A stretch of 64,000 bases of DNA from Corynebacterium lizhenjunii. GTDB lineage: Bacteria > Actinomycetota > Actinomycetes > Mycobacteriales > Mycobacteriaceae. This document shows positions 35,757 to 46,013 of the stretch, in pieces (the stretch's first letter is position 1; each line of letters begins with the position of its first letter). A model generated the notes under the pieces. It saw only the letters and a list, made by a program, of their open reading frames with translations, searched no databases and was not told the DNA's origin. Made by a program: the position numbers and the translations under genes. The stretch lies in NCBI RefSeq assembly GCF_011038655.2, contig NZ_CP064954.1, positions 2,480,001 through 2,544,000 of the forward strand, given 5' to 3'.

Positions 35757-37127
35757 TTAAGCGTGCAGATCACGGTCTTGAATACTCGCTGGCACCGTGC
35801 ACACCGCAGCCAGGGACACCGCACAAATAGCCACCGCATATCCCGCAATGGCCATCGAGGTCCCGGTTCGCTCTAGCAAGATGGCGGCGATCATCGGCGC
35901 AAACGCCCCGCCCAAAATGGAGCCCAGGGCATAGCCAATAGAGGTGCCGGATAAACGGACCTGAACGGGGAACATCTCCGCATACATCGCGGATTGCTGC
36001 GCGTAAGTGGAGCCCTGGATGGCGGCCACCCCGGCCACGCCGATGCCAAAAAGCACCGTATTACCGCTATCTACCAACAACCAGGTGGGAAAAGCCCAGG
36101 CAATGGTGGCCACATAGCCGAAGATGAACAAACGCTTACGACCAATACGGTCTGACAGCGCGCCGTAGATAGGCGTGCTGACCAGCCACAAAAAGGCTCC
36201 GATAAGCGTCACGGTCAGCGCCTCTACCCGGGAATAGCCCACCACCTTGGTGCCATAGGAGACAAAGTAGGCGATGACAAAATAGCCCACCGCATTATTG
36301 CCAGCGAAGATCAGCGCGCAGGTCACCACCGTGCGGGCGTGCTGCTTAAACAACGTGCCCAGCGGGGCAGAAGACTGGCGCTGGAGTTGTTGCATCTCCG
36401 CAAACGCGGGGGATTCCTCTACCACCTGGCGGATAAAGAAGCCCACGCCAATGAGCACCACCGAGGATAAGAAGGGGATGCGCCAGCCCCAGGCAATGAA
36501 CTGTTCTTCACTGAGCACGCCAGTAAGCACCAGCATGAAGATGGTGGCCAGGCTCATGCCCACTGGCACGCCAACCTGCGGGAAAGACCCAAAAAAGCCA
36601 CGGCGGCCAGCCGGAGCGTGCTCCACGGCCAGCATGGCCGCCCCGCCCCACTCGCCGCCGGCGGATAGGCCCTGGATTATGCGCAATAGCACCAAAATGA
36701 TCGGCGCCGCAATGCCCCAGGAGGCATAGGTAGGCAGCAGGCCCATGAGCATGGTGGCCAGGCCCATGCCCACCAAGGTCACCACCAACACCGGCTTGCG
36801 GCCCAGTTTGTCCCCCAGGTGCCCGGCGATAATTGCGCCCAAGGGCCTAAAGAGGAAGGAAATACCCAGCGATGCCCAGGAGATAATCTCTGCCACCGAG
36901 GGATTATCCCGGCCCAGCGGCTCAAAGTACTGCGTGGCAAAAATCAGGCCAGCGGCCTGGGCGTAGATGAAGAAGTCAAACCACTCAATGGTGGTACCCA
37001 CCATGGAACCACCCAGGACCTTGCGGTGTTCGGCGCTGAGGCCAGAGGGGGCATCGGCAGGCAAGGGCGCTGAGGCAGGGGCTGACGCGGGAGTTGGGTG
37101 GGGAGTTGAGTTATTCACAATGGGCAA
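35757..37127 (-). CDS. MFS transporter, metabolite:H+ symporter (MHS) family
   Basis: A 456-residue protein with 12 helices. The MHS signature is present: GTTIEWFDFFIYAQAAGLIF in helix 1, GHLGDKLGRKPVLV, and RIIQGLSAGGEWGGAAML. These proteins take up dicarboxylates, osmolytes (ProP) or shikimate; the substrate is not determined. The Pro/Ala-rich N-terminus includes a motif copy (37047-37062) encoding PADAP. Its promoter region is shared with the divergent flavoprotein gene. Confidence 0.88.
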   Translation of the reverse strand: MPIVNNSTPHPTPASAPASAPLPADAPSGLSAEHRKVLGGSMVGTTIEWFDFFIYAQAAGLIFATQYFEPLGRDNPSVAEIISWASLGISFLFRPLGAIIAGHLGDKLGRKPVLVVTLVGMGLATMLMGLLPTYASWGIAAPIILVLLRIIQGLSAGGEWGGAAMLAVEHAPAGRRGFFGSFPQVGVPVGMSLATIFMLVLTGVLSEEQFIAWGWRIPFLSSVVLIGVGFFIRQVVEESPAFAEMQQLQRQSSAPLGTLFKQHARTVVTCALIFAGNNAVGYFVIAYFVSYGTKVVGYSRVEALTVTLIGAFLWLVSTPIYGALSDRIGRKRLFIFGYVATIAWAFPTWLLVDSGNTVLFGIGVAGVAAIQGSTYAQQSAMYAEMFPVQVRLSGTSIGYALGSILGGAFAPMIAAILLERTGTSMAIAGYAVAICAVSLAAVCTVPASIQDRDLHA

Positions 37128-37279
37128 ACCTCGGGGTCTATGGTCGAGCGGGGGCTGGGCCGGTCACGGCGGTCTGTGCCAGCCGCGGGCGGGCGCGTAC
37201 AAACCCGATTACCCTACCGCGTTTGCACCCCGGGGTGTTACACGTCACGGCGAGCGGCTATATGGCCTAGGCTTTGTGC

Positions 37280-38983
37280 ATGGAACAACAACACGGTGCA
37301 CACAATGACGCTGCACACAATGACGCTGCACAGAATTCAGTCATCATCGTCGGCGCCGGGCTAGCTGGCCTGGTCGCGGCGCACGAGGCGGTCAAGGGCG
37401 GGCGCCACGTCATCATCCTGGACCAAGAAAACCGTAACAACTTGGGCGGCCAGGCGTTCTGGTCGCTAGGCGGGTTGTTCTACGTGGGCTCGCCAGAGCA
37501 AAAGATGATGCAGGTCAAAGACTCAGAGGAATTGGCGTGGCGGGATTGGGCAAACTCCGCAGACTACGACGACGCCCCGCATGACCACTGGCCGCGCCAA
37601 TGGGGCCGCGAATACGTGCGCTTTGCGGCAGGGGAGAAGCGCCGCTACCTCAAAGAGCTGGGGCTTAATGTCTTGCCCACCATCGGCTGGGCAGAGCGCG
37701 GCAGTGGCAGTGCCTCCGGTCACGGCAACTCGGCGCCGCGGTTTCATCTGACCTGGGGCACGGGCCCGGAGGTGGTGCGCGTCTTCCGCGAGCCCCTCCT
37801 GGCGGCCGAGGCCCGCGGCCAGGTGGCGTTCCACTTCCGCCACCGCGTCGATGAGCTCATTGTCGAGTCCGGGTCCGTAGTCGGCGTGCGCGGAAGCGTT
37901 CTGCTTGCCGATGCCGCCCCACGCGGCGTTGCCTCCTCCCGCGAGGTCGCAGACCACTTTGAGCTGCGAGGACAGGCAGTGGTGATCAGTACGGGGGGCA
38001 TCGGCGGAAATCTGGACAAGGTGCGGCAGATGTGGCCAGAAGATCGCTGGGGGCCGTGCCCGGCAAACATGGTCACCGGGGTGCCAGCGCATGTGGATGG
38101 GCGCGGGATTGATATAGCGGCATCGGCAGGGGCCAATCTGGTCAATACGGACCGCATGTGGCACTACCCGGAGGGCATGATTAACTGGGACCCGATCTGG
38201 CCCGGCCACGGTATCCGGATTATCCCCGGCCCGTCGAGTCTGTGGCTTGATGCCACCGGCACGCGCCTGCCCACCAACTTATTCCCGGGCTCAGACAACC
38301 TGGCGGCGCTAGCGCACATTGGCCGCACCGGGCATGGCTATTCCTGGTTTGTGCTTAACCAGGCGATTGCGGATAAGGAGTTTATTTTCTCCGGCTCGGA
38401 ACAAAACCCCGACTTGACGGAGAAGTCCTTTAAGAAGCTAGCGGGCAAGCTAGGACCGGGCACCCACGTTGCGGTCAAGGCCTTTATGGACCACGGCGTG
38501 GACTGGGTGGTGGCGGATTCCGTGGAGGAGCTGGCCGCGGGCATGAACCAGGTCGCGGGCAATGAGTACATTCAGGCCGGTGCGTTGCGCACGCTCATCG
38601 AAGACCGCGACTCCCAGCTAGATAATCCCTTTAGCAAAGACGCCCAAGTCAACTACATCCGCACGGCCCGGGGCTTTTTGGGCGATAAAATTGTGCGCAC
38701 CGCCGCACCGCACCGCCTGCTAGACCCGGCCAAGGGCCCCCTGATTGCGGTGCGCCTGCAGGTGCTCACCCGCAAGACGCTCGGGGGCATCGAGACCGAT
38801 TTGGATGGGCGTTGCCTGCGCGCGGACGGCACGGTATTGCCGGGGCTGTACGCTTGCGGGGAGGCCGCGGGCTTTGGTGGCGGAGGTATGCACGGCAAAA
38901 ACGCGCTGGAAGGCACCTTCTTGGGTGGGTGTATTCACTCCGGTAAGCGGGTGGGCGAGGCCCTGGCACGCGGTATAGTATAA
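37280..38983 (+). CDS. FAD-dependent dehydrogenase (KstD/Rv0785-like)
   Basis: A 567-residue flavoprotein. FAD site VIIVGAGLAGLVAAHEAV follows a short N-terminal tail; GGQAFWSLGGL and a C-terminal GLYACGEAAGFGGGGMHG, GTFLGG complete the fumarate reductase/ketosteroid dehydrogenase-type flavin fold. The substrate is unknown. Two 15-bp tandem repeats near the start encode HNDAAHNDAA. TAGGCT before the ATG suggests a leaderless mRNA. Motif copies occur at 37903-37918 and 38118-38131. The PRiA4-like gene follows at 10 bp. Confidence 0.85.
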   Translation: MEQQHGAHNDAAHNDAAQNSVIIVGAGLAGLVAAHEAVKGGRHVIILDQENRNNLGGQAFWSLGGLFYVGSPEQKMMQVKDSEELAWRDWANSADYDDAPHDHWPRQWGREYVRFAAGEKRRYLKELGLNVLPTIGWAERGSGSASGHGNSAPRFHLTWGTGPEVVRVFREPLLAAEARGQVAFHFRHRVDELIVESGSVVGVRGSVLLADAAPRGVASSREVADHFELRGQAVVISTGGIGGNLDKVRQMWPEDRWGPCPANMVTGVPAHVDGRGIDIAASAGANLVNTDRMWHYPEGMINWDPIWPGHGIRIIPGPSSLWLDATGTRLPTNLFPGSDNLAALAHIGRTGHGYSWFVLNQAIADKEFIFSGSEQNPDLTEKSFKKLAGKLGPGTHVAVKAFMDHGVDWVVADSVEELAAGMNQVAGNEYIQAGALRTLIEDRDSQLDNPFSKDAQVNYIRTARGFLGDKIVRTAAPHRLLDPAKGPLIAVRLQVLTRKTLGGIETDLDGRCLRADGTVLPGLYACGEAAGFGGGGMHGKNALEGTFLGGCIHSGKRVGEALARGIV

Positions 38984-38993
38984 TCCTTAGCCT

Positions 38994-39590
38994 ATGGAAA
39001 ACGCGCACACTATCCACTTCTGCTTGGAAGATGACAGCATTGACATAGGCCGGTTCGTTGTCGTGGCAGCCGATGCCACCGTAGGCGAGATCGTCCTCAC
39101 CGCCCATGCCGCGCTGGGCTTGGATCCCTCCCGGCCGGGCACACTGCTGGTGGCCCCGGAATTTAGCCCCGACCCGGCGGGCGATACCCCGATCCAAGTT
39201 CTTGATGTCATGGACGAGCCCGGCCTGGAGTTCTTCTTTGCGCGCGGCGGGATAGCCACCTACCAGCCCTCCGTGGGGCAGTGGGGCATTATCATCCGTC
39301 CCCTAGACGTCGCCTACCCCATGTGCGCGATGCCCCATCTTGTCGATGCCACCGGCCCCGACCTCCTGCCCGCCGCCGAGTCCGTAGAAGGCATGGCTGC
39401 CCTGCTGGGCATGGTGCGTATGCTCTTAACCGGTTTGGACCTTGAGCCAGAGGCCCGCGAGCAGCTGAACTCTGTGTTCCCCAATTACCCCTTGGAGCAG
39501 ATTCGCACCCGGCTGACCGAGTGCTACCCGCCGGCAATTGCGCAGCGCTTGCAGGAGCTAAGCGAGGCCTCCTTGTCCTTCAACAGCTAA
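38994..39590 (+). CDS. pRiA4b ORF3-like protein, short paralogue
   Basis: A 198-residue protein with an N-terminal IS1096-passenger/pRiA4b ORF3-like fold. Beta strands lead to VAADATVGEIVLTAHAALGLD, then DATGPDLLPAAESVEGMAALLGMVRMLL and YPLEQIRTRLTECYPPAIAQRL. These blocks correspond to family motifs around the R-x-P-P-E-D region. It lacks the 200-residue C-terminal half found in the two paralogues downstream. It follows the flavoprotein gene at 10 bp. Function unknown; the family is often near mobile DNA. Confidence 0.65.
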   Translation: MENAHTIHFCLEDDSIDIGRFVVVAADATVGEIVLTAHAALGLDPSRPGTLLVAPEFSPDPAGDTPIQVLDVMDEPGLEFFFARGGIATYQPSVGQWGIIIRPLDVAYPMCAMPHLVDATGPDLLPAAESVEGMAALLGMVRMLLTGLDLEPEAREQLNSVFPNYPLEQIRTRLTECYPPAIAQRLQELSEASLSFNS

Positions 39591-39620
39591 GGGGGTCAAG
39601 CGCTGCCGCCTGGCGGCCGG

Positions 39621-39662
39621 CGGCTGAGGCTGAGGCTCAGGCTGAGGCTGAGCCTGAGGCTA
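39621..39662. repeat. GGCTGA hexamer repeat
   Basis: About seven copies of GGCTGA or GGCTCA in tandem; the block also folds on itself (GAGGCTCAGGC pairs). It lies between the convergent pRiA4-like and VanZ genes and may help terminate transcription. Confidence 0.7.
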
Positions 39663-39678
39663 CTGTAGGCATGATCAG

Positions 39679-40317
39679 CTAGCTAAAAATCCCGGCTAGC
39701 AGCCCGCAGAGCAAAAACGTCACCGCTGCGGCACTGAGAAACCCAAGGGCGCGCAGCACCTTCGCTTGGCCCCTGGGAGTGAGCCGGGCCATCAGCGCAG
39801 CCCCCACCGCGGCGCCGATGCCGTTGCAGAGCACATCATCAATATCACTAAAACCCAGTGCCCCCAGGTACTGGGTTATTTCTATGCCCAGGCTCAAGGC
39901 CACCCCTATTGCCACCGCACCGCCGATGCCCCAGCGCCTGCGCACTCCAGTGTGCCCCAGCACCAGCAGCACCGCACCCACCGGCATAAACAACGCAATG
40001 TTGCCAAAGGTATTGGTCCACGGCGCGTACCACACACTGGGGTTATGCCACCCATTGAACAATTGCAGATCGAGGCTGCGCGTGGCGTGCGCCTGAGCGT
40101 TAACCACCCCGGGAATGTCGATGAAGCGCTTGCCCAGCGTGGCTACCAACACGCCAAGGAGCACCAAGCAGCCCACCACTATCGCGTTGCGGCGCAATCC
40201 CTTGCCTGCCAGAAAGGGCCCTGCCGGAGAGGAACCCTCCGGCAGGGAACCCGGTGGGGTGGGCAGGCGGGGAGTGGGGGAGGCATCGGCAGACAAGGGT
40301 TCTTCAGAAGGCATCAC
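39679..40317 (-). CDS. VanZ-like family membrane protein (second copy)
   Basis: A 212-residue protein. A Pro/Ser-rich cytoplasmic N-terminus of about 40 residues (with a motif copy at 40282-40292) precedes five helices and the VanZ pattern N-I-A-L-F-M-P-V-G, E-I-T-Q-Y-L-G and F-S-D-I-D-D-V-L-C-N. It shares family with the gene at 10.0-10.6 kb but is divergent in sequence. It is oriented against the flanking pRiA4-like genes, so it looks inserted between paralogues. Confidence 0.83.
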   Translation of the reverse strand: MMPSEEPLSADASPTPRLPTPPGSLPEGSSPAGPFLAGKGLRRNAIVVGCLVLLGVLVATLGKRFIDIPGVVNAQAHATRSLDLQLFNGWHNPSVWYAPWTNTFGNIALFMPVGAVLLVLGHTGVRRRWGIGGAVAIGVALSLGIEITQYLGALGFSDIDDVLCNGIGAAVGAALMARLTPRGQAKVLRALGFLSAAAVTFLLCGLLAGIFS

Positions 40318-40442
40318 CCTACCCTAGCGGGCTCACCTGGCCGGATCCTGAGTGCGGCCTGCGGGAGCGCTCTGGCGGGCGGAAACCCCCGGCAAGCGAG
40401 TCAGCAAGTCCCTAACCCGCGAGTTAGGATAACCTGCACACT

Positions 40443-41717
40443 ATGACTAATGCGCACATGGTGAGCTTCCTGCCAGAATCTCACAGCCTGTACGTCGCCC
40501 GCTACGTAGCCATTCCCGTCGATGCCACAATGGGGGAGCTACTGCTTATCGGCCACGCGGCCCTAGGCTTGGAGCCTTCTGCACCGGGGACCCTGCAGGT
40601 GGCAGGCGACGACGTGCAGGTTATTGACGTCATGGATGAGCCCGCCATTGACTACATTGACGCCTACGGGGAAGCGGTGGTCTACCGCCCCTCCGTGGGC
40701 GAGTGGAACATTGGCATTTATCCTTTGGGTGAAACTCAGCTGAGCAATGAATTGCCACAGCTTATTGATGCCACCGGTCCTGACCTTCTGCCCGCCGCCG
40801 GGTCTCTAGAAGGCATGGCGATCATGCTGGGCAATGTGCGCCAGCTCCTGTCTGGGTTCATCATCGACGCAGAGTCCACCCAAGACCTGATGGGGGCGTT
40901 CCCCAATTACAGCGTGGACCAAATGCGCAAGCGTTTGAGTGATTGCTACCAGCCCGCCATTACTCAGCGTCTCTTTGAGATGGCGGCCAAGCCGCTTAAT
41001 TTGGATGAGATAGCCATGCTCGATGATGGCCCGCGCGGCCGTGACAGCGGCTTTGCGGACGAGGATTTTGATGAGCGCGACACCATAGACGAGTGGTACG
41101 TATGGGACGACCGGGAAGGCTCAATCTTCCACGATTCCCCGCGCCTAAACCCGCGCACGGAGCTCGCAGAGCTGACTCAGGCCGACATTGACGCAGTAGC
41201 TGGGCGTTTGCGAGCATACTTTGCAGTGCTAGCAGAACACCCGCAGATGACCCCCGCCGGCTATTTAAATACGCGAGCCGTTAAGAAGTGCATCGAGGTC
41301 TTAGGGTTGGAGGCGTACCGCGGTTGCATCCGGGAGAACCAGGTATGGCCGCTGCAAGCACTGCGCAATTTCCTGGTTAATACTGGCTGGCTAGAGCAGC
41401 TAGCCACCAAGCTGCGCGTTTACGGCCACATAGAAAAGGCGCTCAACGAGAACCCCAACGAAAGTATCCACCACCTGCTGGGCAGCATTCCCTATGCCTA
41501 TACAGTCTCTGAGAGTGCACTGCGGGTGGGTTTGTATATGGCGGAGCTCTACCGCGGGAAGCGCAACTCCATTTGGGAAGACGAACCAGCTAATACCTAC
41601 ACGCGGGATCTCCTGCAGGCGCTAGGCGTGATGCAGGACCAGCAACTTGTTGACGCCCGCAAAGGGGTTGTGGCTGAGATTATCCGCAACCTCCGCATTG
41701 ACTTCCAGGAAGGATAA
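40443..41717 (+). CDS. pRiA4b ORF3-like protein, long paralogue 1
   Basis: A 424-residue protein. Residues 1-180 match the upstream short paralogue closely (VDATMGELLLIGHAALGLE, LIDATGPDLLPAAGSLEGMA, FPNYSVDQMRKRLSDCY). An acidic spacer (about residues 190-230) leads to a C-terminal helical domain (about 240-424) shared with the next gene. A short leader with ATAACCTGCACACT precedes the ATG. It ends 10 bp before the next paralogue, so the two are one transcription unit. Function unknown. Confidence 0.65.
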   Translation: MTNAHMVSFLPESHSLYVARYVAIPVDATMGELLLIGHAALGLEPSAPGTLQVAGDDVQVIDVMDEPAIDYIDAYGEAVVYRPSVGEWNIGIYPLGETQLSNELPQLIDATGPDLLPAAGSLEGMAIMLGNVRQLLSGFIIDAESTQDLMGAFPNYSVDQMRKRLSDCYQPAITQRLFEMAAKPLNLDEIAMLDDGPRGRDSGFADEDFDERDTIDEWYVWDDREGSIFHDSPRLNPRTELAELTQADIDAVAGRLRAYFAVLAEHPQMTPAGYLNTRAVKKCIEVLGLEAYRGCIRENQVWPLQALRNFLVNTGWLEQLATKLRVYGHIEKALNENPNESIHHLLGSIPYAYTVSESALRVGLYMAELYRGKRNSIWEDEPANTYTRDLLQALGVMQDQQLVDARKGVVAEIIRNLRIDFQEG

Positions 41718-41727
41718 CCTGTAGAAC

Positions 41728-42930
41728 ATGAATCCTGCCTATGTAGTAACCATCACACCCCAGCCGGAGGCCTTGGGCATCAGCCGGATGATAGCAATTC
41801 CTGCGGAGACAACCATGGGGGAGCTCACTGCGATGGTGGACGCAGCTATGGGCCTGGAGACGAACGGGCCGGGGGAGCTGCAGGCCTCGAGCAAACCGTG
41901 GATCAGGGTGGCCGACATCCATGGTGAGTCCGCAGCAGAGTTTCTCACATCCAATGAGCAAATTCTCTATACCGCAGACACCGACGGGCTCTGGCAACTG
42001 TTCCTAACCTATGAAGCCACCACCACGCTGCCGAGTGCTTTGCCTGCGCTTATCGATGCCACCGGTCCCGACCTCCTGCCCGCCGCCGGGTCCATCCCGG
42101 GTATGGTCCAGTTCCTATACGCCGTGCAAGCCCTACTAGCTGGCAAAAGACCCCAGCCCAGGCCACTGGAAAAGATCATGCACGCTTTCCCCAACTTCTC
42201 CATAGAGCAGATGCGCCTGCGCTTGACCGAATGCTATGCGCCAGACATCATCGACCGTCTGCGAGAAGCCTCCGGCACCGCGGCCCTGCTGCAACATGAG
42301 AAGTTTTTGTCGACTGAGCAAATGCTGGCGGAGTTGCTTCAAAAGTATCCGGAACTAGCGTCAGACTATGATCTGCCACCGCTTCAACTAGAGGACAAAG
42401 GCCTGTTGTACTACCGCTACAGCACGTTTTTGTATGTGCTGCAAGACCACCCTGAGCTCACAGAATCGGGTCTGCTGGCTCCCGAGGCTGTCGCGGAACT
42501 GGTGGAAAGTTTTGGAATTGACTCCCAGCGCGGCAATACTGATGAGGAGACAGTCATTCCTATCCGCGCCCTGCGCGAGCTTTTCGACAACATGTGCTGG
42601 ATAAAACTCAGCAAGACCCACGTGCACGTGACCGAGGACGGCCTGCGGGCATTGGAAGAACCAGTCTGGGGTGTACGCGCGCTACTGCGGGCCATTCCGC
42701 TAGCCTATGACCCGGACGCCGTTCCAGCGGTGTGCTTCCACGCCGTGCATCTTCTGCGCGGGGAGACACTCGAAGGTGCGATGCCCCAGCCCCTGGAACT
42801 TGCCGAGGCCGCCCTCGAAGGCCTGGGCATCCTTCGAGCCCACCCCACATATCGAGCCCCGGAGGAAGGCCTCGAGGGCGTGCTCGCGGAGATTGTGCGC
42901 TTCCTACGCGAACAACTCCGATTCGACTAG
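41728..42930 (+). CDS. pRiA4b ORF3-like protein, long paralogue 2
   Basis: A 400-residue protein with the same two-domain layout as the preceding gene: N-terminal strands plus IPAETTMGELTAMVDAAMGLE, LIDATGPDLLPAAGSIPGMVQ, FPNFSIEQMRLRLTECY, then a helical C-terminal half including PIRALRELFDNMCWI, which parallels PLQALRNFLVNTGWL in its neighbour. The divergence between copies suggests old duplication. Convergent with leuS, 4 bp between stops. Confidence 0.65.
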   Translation: MNPAYVVTITPQPEALGISRMIAIPAETTMGELTAMVDAAMGLETNGPGELQASSKPWIRVADIHGESAAEFLTSNEQILYTADTDGLWQLFLTYEATTTLPSALPALIDATGPDLLPAAGSIPGMVQFLYAVQALLAGKRPQPRPLEKIMHAFPNFSIEQMRLRLTECYAPDIIDRLREASGTAALLQHEKFLSTEQMLAELLQKYPELASDYDLPPLQLEDKGLLYYRYSTFLYVLQDHPELTESGLLAPEAVAELVESFGIDSQRGNTDEETVIPIRALRELFDNMCWIKLSKTHVHVTEDGLRALEEPVWGVRALLRAIPLAYDPDAVPAVCFHAVHLLRGETLEGAMPQPLELAEAALEGLGILRAHPTYRAPEEGLEGVLAEIVRFLREQLRFD

Positions 42931-42934
42931 TCGC

Positions 42935-45778
42935 CTACTTCACCACCAAGTTGACCATGCGGCCGGGGACGTAGATCTTCTTGATGATGCTCTTGCCCTC
43001 AACCAGCTCCACAATCTTGGGGTCTGCCAGGGCGGCTGCCAGGACGAGGTCCTCGGGGGCATCGGCAGGCACGTGCACACGAGTCTTGACCTTGCCCATG
43101 ACCTGGACCGGGATCTCCACCTCATCATCGACCAAGTACTTCTCATCGAAAGTGGGGAAGTCGACGTAGGTGATGGTCTCCGTGTGGCCGAAGCGCTTCC
43201 ACAGCTCCTCCGCAATGTGCGGGGCCACCGGGGAAACCAGCTGGGCAATCGGCTCCACCGCCGCGCGCGGGGCACCCGACTGGTAGGTCTTGGTCAGGTA
43301 GTTGACGTACTCGATGAGCTTGGCCACCACCGTGTTCAGGCGCAGATTCTCATAGTCATCGCGCACACCCGCCACGGTGCGGTGCAGCTGCTTGAGGTCC
43401 TCCTCGCTCAACGGGGCATCCGTGGTGGCCAGCTGGCCCGTGGACTCATTCACCGCCAGGCGCCACAAACGCTGCAAGAAGCGCTGTGCACCCACCACAT
43501 CCTTGGTAGCCCACGGGCGGGAGGTGTCCAACGGGCCCATAGACATCTCATATACTCGCAGAGTATCGGCACCATAATCACGGCAAATGTCATCCGGAGC
43601 CACGGAATTCTTCAGGGACTTGCCCATCTTGCCGTACTCCTGGTTGACTTCCTCGCCGTTGTAGAAGAAGCGGCCGTCCTTTTCTTCCACCTCGTCCGCC
43701 GGAACGTAGACCCCGCGCGAGTCCGTGTAGGCATAAGCCTGAATGTAGCCCTGGTTATACAGGCGACGGTACGGCTCCGTGGAGGTCACATGCCCCAGAT
43801 CGAAGAGCACCTTGTGCCAAAAGCGCGCGTAGAGCAGGTGCAGCACCGCGTGCTCCACGCCGCCTACGTACAAGTCCACACCGCCCGGATCATTGGCGCC
43901 GTGCTCCTGCGGGCGCGGACCAGTCCAGTAGCGCTCATTTTCCAGATCACAGAAGGCTTCATCATTGGTGGGGTCAATGTAGCGCAGCTGGTACCAGGAG
44001 GAACCCGCCCACTGTGGCATGACGTTGGTGTCGCGGAAATAGGTGCGCGGGCCATCACCCAAGTCCAGCTCAACTTCCACCCACTCACGGGCCTTCGCCA
44101 GCGGCGGCTGCGGCTCCGAGTCCGAGTCATCCGGGTCAAAGGACACCGGCTTGTAATCCTCTACCTCTGGCAGCTCCACCGGCAACATCGACTCCGGCAA
44201 CGGATACGCCTGGCCCTCAGCGTCGTAGACCACCGGGAAAGGCTCGCCCCAGTAGCGCTGGCGGGCAAAGAGCCAATCGCGCAGCTTGTACTGGATCTTC
44301 TCCCGGCCCACACCCTGGTCCTCCAACCAGGGAATGATGGCCGCAATGGCGTCATCCTTGGACTTGCCATTCAAATCCAGCGTGTCATTGGCAGAGTTCA
44401 CCGCCGTGCCGGACTCCGTGTAGGCTTCCTTGGCGATGTCCCCGCCAGCAACCACCTCCGTAATGGGCAGGCCAAAGACGGTGGCGAACTCGTAGTCGCG
44501 CGTATCATGCGCCGGCACCGCCATAATGGCGCCGGTGCCATAACCCGTCAGCACATAGTCTGCAATAAAGATCGGCACCTGCTTGCCATTAACCGGGTTA
44601 GTGGCGTAAGTGCCCAAGAAGACACCAGTCTTTTCCTTATTCTCCTGGCGCTCCAGATCCGACTTTGCCGCAATGTCCGCGCGGTAGGACTCCACCGCCT
44701 CCTTCGGATCATCATGGCCATAGGTCCAGCGGGAATCAACGTCGGAGTCATAGGGGATGGGGGACAAGAGGGCATCGACAAGCTCATGCTCCGGTGCCAA
44801 CACCACATACTCGGCACCAAAGAGCGTATCTGGGCGGGTGGTAAACACCGTGATGGTATAGCCCTCCGCCGTGAAATCCACCTCCGCGCCGCGGGAACGG
44901 CCAATCCAGTTGCGCTGCATGGACTTGACCTTCTCCGGCCAATCCAGCAGCTCCAGATCATCGAGGAGGCGATCGGAGTAGGCCGTAATGCGCATCATCC
45001 ACTGCGACAGGTTCTTGCGGAAGACCGGGAAATTACCGCGCTCGGACTTGCCCTCTGCGGTGACCTCCTCATTGGCCAGCACCGTGCCCAGGCCCGGGCA
45101 CCAGTTGACCGTAGAGTTGGAGCGGTATACCAAACGGAACTCATCCACCGCCTGGCGCTGCTGCGCTGGCGTCAGGTCCGCGTAATAGCGGCCATCCTTG
45201 GTGGTGCGCTTGCCCACCTCGAGTTCCTTAATCAACTCCGCAATCGGGCGCGCCTTTTGTTGCTGCGGGTCAAACCAAGAATTGTAAATCTGCAGGAAGA
45301 TCCACTGCGTCCACTTATAGAACTCTGGGTCTGTCGATGCCACCGAGCGCCGCGGGTCGTGCCCAAAGCCCAGCATGCCCAGCTGGCGGCGCATGTTCGC
45401 GATATTGGCCATGGTGGTGGTGCGCGGGTGCGTGCCCGTTTGAATGGCGTACTGCTCCGCGGGTAGACCAAAAGCGTCATAACCGAGGGTGTGCAGCACA
45501 TTCTTGCCCAACATGCGGTTATAACGCGCGTAGGTATCCGTGGCGATATAGCCCAGCGGGTGCCCCACATGGACGCCCACGCCCGACGGGTAGGGGAACA
45601 TGTCCTGGATATTGAGCTTTTCCTTCGGCAGCTCCTGGGTGCCGTCCGCAAGCGGGCCCACGGGGTTCGGCGCGTGGAAGGTTCCATTGTCCTTCCAGTA
45701 CTGCTGCCAGGTCTTTTCAATCTGCGCAGCCAGCTCCGGGGTGTAGCGGTGGGCTGTCGTTTCGCTGGGGTTAGTCAT
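42935..45778 (-). CDS. leuS: Leucyl-tRNA synthetase
   Basis: A 947-residue class Ia synthetase. The HIGH-like motif is [17 protein letters not shown] near residue 60; the KMSKS loop is [12 protein letters not shown]. The CP1 editing domain (T-rich [15 protein letters not shown] and the D-containing [12 protein letters not shown]) is intact. It charges tRNA-Leu and edits mischarged tRNA. A motif copy (43055-43070) encodes PADAP in the C-terminal domain. Monocistronic; no T-box or leader peptide seen upstream. Confidence 0.97.
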   Translation of the reverse strand: MTNPSETTAHRYTPELAAQIEKTWQQYWKDNGTFHAPNPVGPLADGTQELPKEKLNIQDMFPYPSGVGVHVGHPLGYIATDTYARYNRMLGKNVLHTLGYDAFGLPAEQYAIQTGTHPRTTTMANIANMRRQLGMLGFGHDPRRSVASTDPEFYKWTQWIFLQIYNSWFDPQQQKARPIAELIKELEVGKRTTKDGRYYADLTPAQQRQAVDEFRLVYRSNSTVNWCPGLGTVLANEEVTAEGKSERGNFPVFRKNLSQWMMRITAYSDRLLDDLELLDWPEKVKSMQRNWIGRSRGAEVDFTAEGYTITVFTTRPDTLFGAEYVVLAPEHELVDALLSPIPYDSDVDSRWTYGHDDPKEAVESYRADIAAKSDLERQENKEKTGVFLGTYATNPVNGKQVPIFIADYVLTGYGTGAIMAVPAHDTRDYEFATVFGLPITEVVAGGDIAKEAYTESGTAVNSANDTLDLNGKSKDDAIAAIIPWLEDQGVGREKIQYKLRDWLFARQRYWGEPFPVVYDAEGQAYPLPESMLPVELPEVEDYKPVSFDPDDSDSEPQPPLAKAREWVEVELDLGDGPRTYFRDTNVMPQWAGSSWYQLRYIDPTNDEAFCDLENERYWTGPRPQEHGANDPGGVDLYVGGVEHAVLHLLYARFWHKVLFDLGHVTSTEPYRRLYNQGYIQAYAYTDSRGVYVPADEVEEKDGRFFYNGEEVNQEYGKMGKSLKNSVAPDDICRDYGADTLRVYEMSMGPLDTSRPWATKDVVGAQRFLQRLWRLAVNESTGQLATTDAPLSEEDLKQLHRTVAGVRDDYENLRLNTVVAKLIEYVNYLTKTYQSGAPRAAVEPIAQLVSPVAPHIAEELWKRFGHTETITYVDFPTFDEKYLVDDEVEIPVQVMGKVKTRVHVPADAPEDLVLAAALADPKIVELVEGKSIIKKIYVPGRMVNLVVK

Positions 45779-45841
45779 GCCTAGACAGTGTAGTCACCGG
45801 CCCCTGCGCGCGGCTGGTTAGGGGTTGCGGGTTGCGGCGCC

Positions 45842-45960
45842 CTAATCTCCCACTGATCCGGCAAATGTACGGAACATTGTTAGATTAGAGGGGCGCTAAT
45901 CTAACACCGATCTGGAAAAACGACGATCAGTGTGAGATTAAGGGGGGTGCTAATCTAACA
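45842..45960. repeat. Palindromic repeat array, upstream side of the AlbA_2 gene
   Basis: Unit A1 (45878-45906): TGTTAGATTAG, AGGGGCG, CTAATCTAACA, a perfect 11-bp palindrome. Unit A2 (45931-45960): left arm TGTGAGATTAA, right arm CTAATCTAACA, start-to-start 53 bp. A degenerate right arm (CTAATCTCCCA) is at 45842-45852. Intervals share a weak GATCCG/GATCTG start. A2 covers the -35 region of a possible TATATT promoter (45968-45973) for the downstream gene. Confidence 0.85.
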
Positions 45961-46013
45961 ATCCGGGTATATTTGCTGGCAGACCTCTCATCTCCCGGGC
46001 GAAAGGACGCACT

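Noticed and set aside
37985..38010. Copy of the interspersed motif (GGGGGGCATCGGCGG)
   Set aside because: It encodes the GGIGGN flavin-fold residues, so protein constraint explains it; the same applies to the copy near 8087-8102 in copA.
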